Made by a program: the position numbers and the translations under genes. This document shows positions 1 to 8,307 of a stretch of 64,000 bases of DNA, in pieces. The number at the start of each line of letters is the position of its first letter. Position 1 is the stretch's first letter. Origin of the DNA: Pseudevernia furfuracea (lineage: Eukaryota; Ascomycota; Lecanoromycetes; Lecanorales; Parmeliaceae); the NCBI GenBank assembly GCA_022315425.1, contig JAIUPT010000041.1, positions 1,798,001-1,862,000 on the forward strand, read 5' to 3'. The notes below the pieces were generated by a model, which worked only from the letters and a program-made list of their open reading frames with translations, was not told the origin of the DNA and searched no databases.

Positions 1-517
1 ACTCGAGGATTCCCCCGAGGCTCATCAGAAAACCTCCAATGAAGTAGTAGGCACCAACAGTGGCAATGCCATCAACGCCGGCCCCCCTCCAGCCCATGAG
101 TTCGCACGAAAGCGGGCTGAGACTAAGCAGAAAGCCAAGGAGTGCCAGTGGCGTGGGATTTGCGAACGTGTTCCGGAGCTCGCCTTTGACAGCGTTTTGC
201 GGGTTGAGGTATATCTTCTCAAACAACTCCGGACTAATAGTGACCGAGTTCGCGGTACGGATCTTGTTGATAGCTTCGTCGGAGGGGACATCTCTGCCGA
301 GATGATAGGGCGATGTGGGCGAATTGTTCACATAATTGGGGCGAGTTGACTCTTCGGACACATTGTGCCGAGTTGGAAAAGATGGGTTCAAGGCCGGATT
401 GAAACTCTTCTCGTGGTCTTCGGTCTTTCGGTGACGATTGTCTCGGTGGAAGGCAAGATAAGTATCCATCTGACCGACTATCGAGTGATTTTTCGAGCAG
501 AGGTAGAAGGTTGACAT
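1..517 (-). CDS. GPR1/FUN34/YaaH family acetate transporter, 5' part only
   Basis: An open frame starts at the ATG at 517 and runs without a stop off the left edge, giving about 172 residues. The first ~110 residues are hydrophilic, as in fungal Ato/Ady2-type proteins. They are followed by the family signature NPTPLALLGF and the first membrane helices (a second begins GIATVGAYYFIGG). The family consists of six-helix plasma-membrane proteins that move acetate or ammonium and are carbon-regulated. An in-frame ATG 16 codons further in (467-469) is an alternative start. The C-terminal helices lie outside the window. The family is clear; the exact substrate is inferred. Confidence 0.85.
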   Translation of the reverse strand, partial: MSTFYLCSKNHSIVGQMDTYLAFHRDNRHRKTEDHEKSFNPALNPSFPTRHNVSEESTRPNYVNNSPTSPYHLGRDVPSDEAINKIRTANSVTISPELFEKIYLNPQNAVKGELRNTFANPTPLALLGFLLSLSPLSCELMGWRGAGVDGIATVGAYYFIGGFLMSLGGILE

Positions 518-1001
518 GAGAGGCTCAGAATGTTTTGTCACAAGAGACAATGGGGCGTTTACTCTCGAGGACGTATGAACTTGTCTGAGTAGAACATACA
601 AGCCAATGACAATATATACTAATCGAAAATCTCTGCATGCTTGTTGATTGGAGGAGGAGAGGTGACATTGAGAGGAGAATTTGAGAGATTCTACACGCGC
701 ACAGGTTTCAGATTCTGTCCTATTTCCAGCACCGCCTGGCCTGCACTACCAGATTCGCCACTTGTAGCATGTTATACGGATGCCGAAGACGGTCATAGCT
801 TAATTAGCGTCCTTGGGGGGATATGGGGTATGGGGTAAACATGGGGCCAACCAAGCTTTTTTGCGATGTATGCCATAGTCTGGGGAAGACCGTGCGCAAG
901 CTCTTCCGGCAGTATGAATATCAGACTATGGCTTGATTGAATGGTCAGTAGTAGCTGGTTAAACTAGCACGTTGACAAGACTTCTTACGCGCCTCCTTTA
1001 T

Positions 1002-1036
1002 CCATTCGCCATTCGCCATTCGCCATTCGCCATTCG
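1002..1036. repeat. Tandem heptamer (ccattcg)x5
   Basis: Five perfect head-to-tail copies of ccattcg lie in an intergenic stretch. This is a simple-sequence repeat with no sign of coding. Confidence 0.95.
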
Positions 1037-1221
1037 CAAAGATCAAACGTGGAAGCAGCACCTCCGTCATACTGCATTATCCCTCATTTTGTTGGCCCAC
1101 TGTTGGCTTGGTGAAGGTTTCGACGTTGAGGAAACTTTCCTGCCAAGCTTCATGCCTTCTGGTGCGCGTTCTTCGCGCTAGACCTTCGAACAGCTTTCTA
1201 CTCTCCCCTGCGCACACCGTG

Positions 1222-1253
1222 CCTTCTGGCGCTTAAGCGCACACCTCAGAAGG
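1222..1253. repeat. Inverted repeat with central 12-bp palindrome
   Basis: ccttctg (1222-1228) pairs with cagaagg (1247-1253), enclosing the perfect palindrome gcgcttaagcgc (1229-1240). A related ccttctgg-tgcgcg...cgcgc segment lies about 70 bp upstream (from 1152), so the stretch looks like a small cluster of diverged inverted repeats. It could be the remnant of a miniature element, but no terminal repeats or target duplication were found. Confidence 0.6.
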
Positions 1254-2048
1254 TCTGGCGCATGTACGGAGTACAAAACTTAGCTATCATGCATCACAAG
1301 GCGCCACGAGCCAGAATAAGATGCTCATGGAGATGAAACGGCATGTTCATCTGATAAGGGTTCCCGATCCGAAGACGCACCTGCGCAAATTTTACTGTCC
1401 CTCCAAGCGCCGGGTCAGGCCTAAGCTGAAGCCATTAGCTTGACTGCTCGAAGAACCCAAATCGTTCGAGGTGCTATAAGCTAACAACCTTGTACTCCTT
1501 CGCGATGCGACAGCTTACTCTCACGCAGATCGTATCAGGTCAACGAGTTCTCGAGGACGGCATTCTAACGGGAACAAGCACCAAGAGAAAGAAAGAAAGA
1601 AAGAAGGAGAGAAGGTCGGCAATGTGGACGCTTCCTGAAAAGGATTAAACTACTAGCTAAATCGCCACAAGAGCCTCACCACATTATGCAACCACGCCAC
1701 GGCTTTGAGTGTTTCTCCGGAAATGAAGCTGTCTCGATGCTTGTAGTGATTGGTGTCGGAAGAGATCGCCGACAGCAGAACTCGAATGCCCACAAGAGCA
1801 CGAGACGGTCGGGTTTAGCTAGCATGGTTATTGGTTTCGAGCGGTATGCTGTCCACATTGTGCCTTCAGCGGGTCACCTATCAAGAGCACCTCGAGCACC
1901 TCGAGCAACTCCACACTTTGACCCCGGACATGGTTCCATCTGCCTTGAACATGCTGCAGTGTTTTTCGTCATTTCTCTTACAAATAGAGTAACAGTGTCC
2001 CTAGTCTTCTAGGCTTTTGATGCAATGTTACTCGCTCGCAAAGAAGCT

Positions 2049-2134
2049 CCGTTTGCTCTTCTTTATTAATGGTCTACTCAATGAGAACTCACCGTTTGCT
2101 TTTCTTTATTAATGGTCTACTCAATGAGAACTCA
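2049..2134. repeat. Direct tandem duplication, 43-bp unit
   Basis: Two adjacent 43-bp copies (2049-2091 and 2092-2134) differ at one base (gctctt versus gctttt). The single difference indicates a recent tandem duplication downstream of LEU1. Confidence 0.9.
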
Positions 2135-2478
2135 CTGTGAGCAACAGTCCAGAACTCATTCAAGTACTACTCAGTAAAGGCTCCAGAGGTAATCGAGCAC
2201 GATTTGGCACAACACCGTATAAGCCAACATTGTCGCCCGACATCACTTTTAAGGTGATAGATAATGCGAGTGGTAAGTAGGTATTGTGCGGGAAGGTTGC
2301 TGCAGTAGCACACTCATCAAGAAGCCATCAAAGCACATAGTGCTTGGGAAAAACTCAAGTGAGCCACCTGTTCCCTCGGTTCGAAGAATCTTTTGAGACA
2401 GAGCAAACACGCCAAGGGCCAGGACAGGTGGTTTTCTCGGAGAAGATGTTTCATAGCTCAGTGTGATTTGACGGTAGT

Positions 2479-4956
2479 CTACCACTCCAAAGGCTCCCCA
2501 AGCCGCTCTCCTCTGTTAGTCTTCGGTACCGGTGCAGCCTCCACCTTGACAGGACCACTTCGATTACCTCTTTTCAGATATCCACTTCCATCCAGCCAGG
2601 GCGTGTCAATCGATCGCCTGTCTTCGAAACTCCTGATCTTGTCTTCCATTTGCATGGTCAAGCCAATGTCATCAAGACCATTAATCAAGCAGTGTTTCCG
2701 GAAATTCTCAATTTCGAAGTCAGCAAGCTTGTTTCCCGAAGCATCATTGATTCGTTGATTTGGAAGATCGACTTCGATCTCGCGACCTGCCTTGGACTCT
2801 TCAGCAATCTTGAGGAGGGTGTTTTGGTCCGGGATAGCCAGCGGTAGCATGGCGTTTTTAAAGGTGTTGTTGAAAAAGATGTCGGCGTATGAGGGAGCGA
2901 TAATGCATGTGATGCCGAAATCAAGCAATGCCCATGGGGCATGCTCACGAGAACTACCACAGCCAAAGTTTGGTCCTGTGACCACAAGCATCTTCGCATG
3001 CCTGTACGGTTCTTTGTTTAAGACAAAGTCTGGCTTTTCGGTACCATCTTCGTTGAAACGAAGAGAGTAGAAAAGAGCCGTCCCAAGACCGGTGCGCTTT
3101 ATCGTCTTTAGGAATTGCTTGGGGATTATCGCGTCTGTGTCAACGTTCGACCGCTCCATGGGCGCCGCTATGCCCCTTAGTGTAGTAAATTTTGGCTGCC
3201 CCCCAGAGGAACTTGTAGTGCCGTTACTGGCATGAGGGTCGTTGTCCTCTGGTATATCGAGTAGACGCTCCAGATCGTCATCGGTATCCAAGTCAGGGAC
3301 CTCAGGACCGAGCTGCGTCTTCGGATGAGCTTTGGCTGGTGAAACGTTCTCGTTGGCTAGTTTTCGAACATCTGCTAACTTGCCTACGATTGCGGCAGCG
3401 GCCGCCATGACTGGTGACATAAGGTGGGTCCTGCCGCCGGCACCTTGGCGGCCCTCGAAGTTTCGATTCGAGGTGCTTGCACAACGTTCCTTTGGGGAGA
3501 GGATATCTGGGTTCATGCCCAGACACATAGAACAGCCAGCTTCCCGCCATTCGAACCCAGCATCAATGAATATTTTGTCGAGACCCTCGGACTCGGCTTG
3601 CTTCTTCACAAGACCAGAGCCAGGGACAACCATCGCTCTTTTGATATTCAGCGCGATGTTTTGACTATCAACGATCCGAGCAGCGGCTCGAAGATCCTCG
3701 ATCCTGGAGTTAGTACAAGAGCCAATGAATATCTTATCGATTTCAATATCCTCCATAGGTGTGCCAGGCGTCAAGCCCATGTACTCGAGCGCACGCCTAG
3801 CACTGTCCCTTGCTGATTCAGTGGGAAAATCATCAGGGTTCGGCACAACGCCGGTAATAGGAATAACATCTTGTGGCGAAGTTCCCCAAGATACTGTCGG
3901 AACGATCTCCTTGGCATCGATAAAAACGTCCTCATCAAAAGTCGCGCCTTCATCAGTCTTGAGACTTGACCAGTACTTGACAGCCTTTTTCCATTCCTGG
4001 CTGTCAAATTTTGGCGCCAATGGCCTTCCCTGCAGATATTTGAATGTAGTCTCGTCTGGCGCTATCATTCCGGCTCTTGCCCCTGCTTCAATGGACATAT
4101 TGCAAATTGACATTCTAGCCTCCATGCTCAATCCTCGTATGGCTGATCCGCAGAACTCGATGACTGCACCAGTCCCACCTGCAGTACCAATGACACCAAT
4201 GGCGTGAAGAATTATGTCCTTGCTACTGACCCCTGGTGGTAGCGCACCGTCCACTTGTATCCTCATATTTTTGCTTGGCTTCGTAATCAGTGTTTGTGTC
4301 GCAAGTACATGTTCAACTTCACTGGTGCCAATACCGAAAGCCAGGGCTCCAAAGGCTCCATGTGTAGAAGTATGACTGTCACCACAGACTACAGTGGTCC
4401 CGGGAAGAGTGAAGCCTTGTTCTGGACCTATGATATGTACAATACCCTGGCGCTTGTCGCCCAAGCCGAAGTAAGTTAGGCCGAATGCCTTGACGTTGTC
4501 TTCGAGGGTGAGGCACTGTGTACGGGAATCGGCCTCCTCGACGAACTGTCCCACGTTCTTGAAGTTCTTGCGGGGTGTTGTGGGCACGTTCTGTAGATTG
4601 TTACTGGTCTGATCGGGAAGGACAAAACCTGTCACACATCCTTACATGATCAGTAGTGGCAAGAGTACAGTCTGGTCTCCGCACCCTTCGCTTGGCATTC
4701 CTTAGTCCCTCAAAGGCTTGCTATAGGCTCGATCAGTCTCCGCTCGGCAGCATGGGCTTGCAATACACACGGGTGATGTGACTTCATGGACAAGATGTCT
4801 ATCTAGGTAGAACATCAGCATATGACAGAAAAAACTGTTTGCGAGAATCCTCATACCGATATATAATAGAACGGTTCCATCATCTCGTCTATCAACGACG
4901 TGGTCCTGGAAAACCTTGTCATAAAGGGTTAGGGGTTTTTGGTCTGCAGAAGGCAT
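2479..4956 (-). CDS. LEU1: 3-isopropylmalate dehydratase (fused LeuC-LeuD)
   Basis: Isomerises 2-isopropylmalate to 3-isopropylmalate in leucine synthesis, using a 4Fe-4S cluster. Exons are 4857-4956, 4771-4802, 4646-4720 and 2479-4590, with introns of 54, 50 and 55 bp (all GT-AG), giving 772 aa, the usual fungal length. The N-terminus begins MPSADQKPLTLYDKVFQDH and the intron junctions restore DRHLVHEVTSP and ATTDHNVPTTPRKNF. Aconitase-type cluster motifs are present (GSCTNSRIEDL, CSMCLGMNPD). A linker near residues 480-520 leads to a complete LeuD swivel domain (SNVDTDAIIPKQFLKTI, GCGSSREHAPWAL). The upstream region carries a CCG-N4-CGG site and a CCAAT box, consistent with Leu3/LeuB-type control (inferred). 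Confidence 0.97.
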
Positions 4957-5059
4957 ATTTCAGGTGTCTGATTTGGAACTTTTACTATCTCAACTTGGAC
5001 GGTGCTGCCACTTTAAAGAGAAGGATGAGAAGCAAGAGTATTTTATCACTAAAGTGCAT

Positions 5060-5069
5060 CCGACATCGG
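5060..5069. promoter_or_regulatory. Leu3/LeuB-type site (CCG-N4-CGG) upstream of LEU1
   Basis: ccgacatcgg lies 104 bp upstream of the LEU1 ATG. Leu3-family Zn2Cys6 regulators bind CCG-N4-CGG palindromes in leucine-pathway promoters. The sequence match and position are seen directly; the binding is inferred. Confidence 0.6.
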
Positions 5070-5097
5070 CGCAGTAATCAGCTAAAGACGTCTGCTG

Positions 5098-5102
5098 ATT
5101 GG
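5098..5102 (-). promoter_or_regulatory. CCAAT box in the LEU1 promoter
   Basis: The plus strand reads attgg, which is CCAAT in the LEU1 direction, about 140 bp upstream of the start and 29 bp beyond the CCG-N4-CGG site. In Aspergillus the CCAAT-binding complex acts in leucine and iron control. A pentamer alone is weak evidence, so the position carries most of the weight. Confidence 0.4.
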
Positions 5103-5205
5103 CGGCGAAGTTTTCCGCGCTTAGTCAGTCGGTCTCGAACATGTAGTAAAATAGTGGACAGTGTAAATCGTAACACTACATACTACCGGTCTTTAAAAAA
5201 CGAAT

Positions 5206-6715
5206 CTATTCTCTGTTATCCTGTCTAAATACCCATAGCGCTAGCTCATGTCGTACGAATAGGCCAGATATACCGCACAATGCCTGCATAACAAGAAGTT
5301 CAATTGCAAGACGGTCTTCCCTCTTGGGACCGAACCAGACAAGCCAAAGGTTTAATATGGTCAGGTTGGTAGACTCGACAATCTCTCCCTCACTATTCTT
5401 CTTAACTTTGAGAAAGGGGAGAGGGGAATTGGCGAGAATCATCAGGAGTAGAACCACGGGCTTGGACGGCGGTCGTTGCCATTGCGTCACTGACGGTTCT
5501 AAGAGGCCGCTTCGCGCGTTGAAATGGGGCAGACGATGTCTTGGACAGGGTATGAGCCGGAACAGCTGTGGTGCAGAGTAGACAAAGTTGATGATTTGTG
5601 GTATGAATAGAAGCAGAAGCGTCTTGCTGAAATGTCCAAGGATGCCCACAATGGCGAAGACCATGCCCGCAAAATAGCAGTATGTATCACCCACGAATAC
5701 CTTTGCTGGGTACCAGTTATGCCACCAAAGAGCCATCGAAACTCCCATGAATGGCAAAAGCAGGTACATTGAGAACAGGTGAGGATCGGTCGCTGGGTGA
5801 GGATTTGGAGTACTGGGCGCTGCGTAGAGAGATAGGATATCATTGGCGAGCAGGAGGCACCCGATGACCAATGATTGAGAAACCTCGATGCCATTGATGC
5901 CAGCCAGAATGTTGATGCTGTTCGGGCAGAATATGGCAATTGCAGCCATGTAAGCATAATAGAGCCAGCCCAGATTTACCATCTTGCCCAGGTACTGCTC
6001 AAGCTGCACCGGTACTACGACATTCGTGACGCCATAATCGACAAAGTAGACCACTAACATGGGAATCGAAGCTAAGGCTGGTATGAAAAGCTTGTGTCGC
6101 CACCGAATGTCGAACAAATCGTCGCCGATGCCTAATAGAACAACGGATTGTAAGGACAATATTGCAGATAGATATGATGCCAACTTGAAGAGGGTCAGAG
6201 TCAGTCATCTCTAGCTCCTCAATGTTGCGCTATTCTCTGACCTTGTTATGTGGAAAGCGATGCAGACTCCGGCCGGTTTCGACAAACTGGCGTTCGATGA
6301 CAAGATCCTTGTTGCCTCCGCCTGAAGTGGCGGCCACGATATCTTTGTAAAATGGAAAAGGTATGAAAATAATTATCGCGAGAAGATAGACTACAGCGCA
6401 TACAGCCCCCATGGTCTCCGGACTATGATCAAATAATTAGCACCGCGAAAAGGGACGAGAAAGACTTTACCAGCCTATGTACATTTCGGTCTTCTTGAGC
6501 TTTGACATGTCTCGGCCCTTGAGATTTGCTTTCATGAAAACCTCTCCGAGCCATCGAATCAGGCTGAAGGTGAGGGCGAATGCTAGACCGCTAAATGCCA
6601 ACGAGGCGATTAGAGGCTCGCCATCGCCATGGAATGTGTTGATTATGATGCCGACACAGGCCGCGGAGAGTGTCAAGAGGCTCCATGCCTCTGCCCCAGA
6701 TAGGGTGGTTGTCAT
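5206..6715 (-). CDS. ALG7: UDP-GlcNAc:dolichyl-phosphate GlcNAc-1-P transferase
   Basis: Catalyses the first step of dolichol-linked oligosaccharide synthesis on the cytosolic ER face; the tunicamycin target. Exons are 6483-6715, 6242-6422 and 5206-6183. Introns are 60 bp (GTACAT donor) and 58 bp (GTCAGA donor). The product is 463 aa, typical for fungi. Splicing restores SKLKKTEIPETMGAV and FPHNKLASYLSAIL. Motifs seen are GIGDDLFDIRWRHK, NILAGINGIEVSQ and KVFVGDTYCYFAG (acidic residues of the polyprenyl-P transferase active site). About ten hydrophobic helices are visible. It is transcribed divergently from SEH1 over a 214-bp shared spacer. Confidence 0.97.
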
Positions 6716-6929
6716 AATAGTTCAAAGGACAACCATAGTTTGGTTTCCAGGTCTGTTCAAAGACCAGATTTTCCGATCAATAAATATAAGCGGGATAGCC
6801 GCGGCCAGGAAGAACGCCTCCCTCGCTCGCTAAGGTAAGTAAAGTACTCTAATTGATTTAATTGTACTTCCTGAACGACTGTAGCTCTGTACGTAACCTA
6901 GGTAATAGGTATAATTTGCAAAGTCTGAT
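6716..6929. promoter_or_regulatory. Shared promoter spacer between ALG7 and SEH1
   Basis: This 214-bp region separates two divergent start codons and must hold both core promoters. An A/T-rich aataaatataag element (near 6779-6790) is a plausible TATA-like sequence. No defined factor site was recognised. Confidence 0.5.
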
Positions 6930-8239
6930 ATGGGTGAAAATAACAACCTGGAAGACATTGGCGAGAGGAACAATGGGTTTCAGAGCTTTGAGCATGCGGC
7001 CGCCGATATAGTGCTTGCAGCAGTTTTCAACCATTCTGGCACACGAATAATCCTGTGCTCGGCAGATCACAAAATCAGAGTCTACAATATTGACCAAAAT
7101 GATGAGTATTTTTTGGTAGACCAGTGGCGTGGACATGATGCCGAGGTGCTAGATGCAAGTATAGCTCTTCTGCTGCCATGGAAACGCATTGCTAAGAGGA
7201 TTGCAATTTGAAGGTCCAGTGGCTTGCATCCAGTTTGGGTCAATTCTTTGCAACTATTGGCGGCGACAATAAGTTCAAATTGTGGCGAGAGGACCCTTCG
7301 CAAGCATTCAAGAGTGGACGACGCTTCCGGTGCATTTTCTCGCAGTCGCCGCCCAACCATGTCTCGTATGTTTCCTTTGGCTCTAAGACTATCAGACATG
7401 ATCTTTTACTCTCTTTAATGACCCACGATGGACTACTTTCCCTTTTGGAGCCTGCAGATCCCGAATCATTGACCATATGGAACGTAATCGACAACATTTA
7501 TCCCTTCGGACAGCACCATCGAGGCACCGAGGCTAGGTTTAGATTATCCTTCCACCAAGGCGAGGGCCCCAGTACCAACGCAATTTTTGCAGGGTTGGAC
7601 CCGAATGCAATTTCACTCGCTGTCTCCGCGATCGAACACATCAAAGTATACCGCGCCGTCAAGTCTGGTGAGCCTTCGGAAAGTAATTATCTATTCTACG
7701 AAATGATCGAGATACCCACCAATGCTATAATCAATGAGATAGCCTGGGCACCCGGGTGCCTTCATCCGTATGATGTAATTGCTGCCGCCTGTAATGATGG
7801 TACAATTCGCATTTTCGAAGTCGACACACCACATGAAGTTGATTCATCGTCAAGGACACCAGCCGTCAAAGCGTACAAGTCCAATGGATCGCAAAGAGCG
7901 ATGCCAGCAACTTCGCGAAATGTTCCCTCTGGTATAGGTGCAGGTTTAGCCGGCATGTCTCGCAATGCACCTCCACGCGAGGTCATGAACAGCTTGAATA
8001 TCAAGCATGAATGGAAACAAGCCGCTTTGCTGTCGCATGATGAGGCACCTGTCTGGAAGATAAGATGGATATACGACGGTAACTACAAGCACTGTTGAAT
8101 ATGTCGTAGTCATTTTTTGACCTCCTACGTAGGCAGTGCTTTGGCTTCGACAGGTGATAACGGAAAGGTCCACTTGTGGAAGCAGAGCTTAAGTGGCGAC
8201 TACGTTGAATTTGCGGAGACAGAACAAGTGGATGAGTGA
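6930..8239 (+). CDS. SEH1: Nucleoporin / SEA-complex WD40 protein Seh1
   Basis: A beta-propeller subunit of the nuclear-pore Y complex and of the vacuolar SEA complex that regulates TORC1. Exons are 6930-7154, 7214-8078 and 8133-8239, giving 398 aa. The N-terminus has FQSFEHAAADIVLAAVFN and HKIRVYNID, and the C-terminus ends in the last blade, STGDNGKVHLWKQS. Intron 1 (7155-7213) uses a GC donor: gat|gcaagt...ttgaag|gtc. This is the only splice that gives WRGHDAEVLD-VQWLASSLG in frame. Intron 2 is 54 bp, GT-AG. The gene converges on the 8308 gene with 68 bp between stops. Confidence 0.93.
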
Positions 8240-8307
8240 TGATACTATCTCTTGCATTGCTAGAGACTCGTAGCCCTAGAGGAAGCGAGAACAAGGTTGT
8301 TTGCTCC

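Larger units (their letters stand above)
518..2478. other. Intergenic, about 2 kb, short repeats only
   Basis: No frame here resembles a protein I recognise, and the open frames are short and of unlike composition. It holds the upstream region of the acetate-transporter gene, a heptamer repeat, an inverted repeat, a GAAA-rich tract near 1583-1610 and a 43-bp duplication. Confidence 0.6.
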
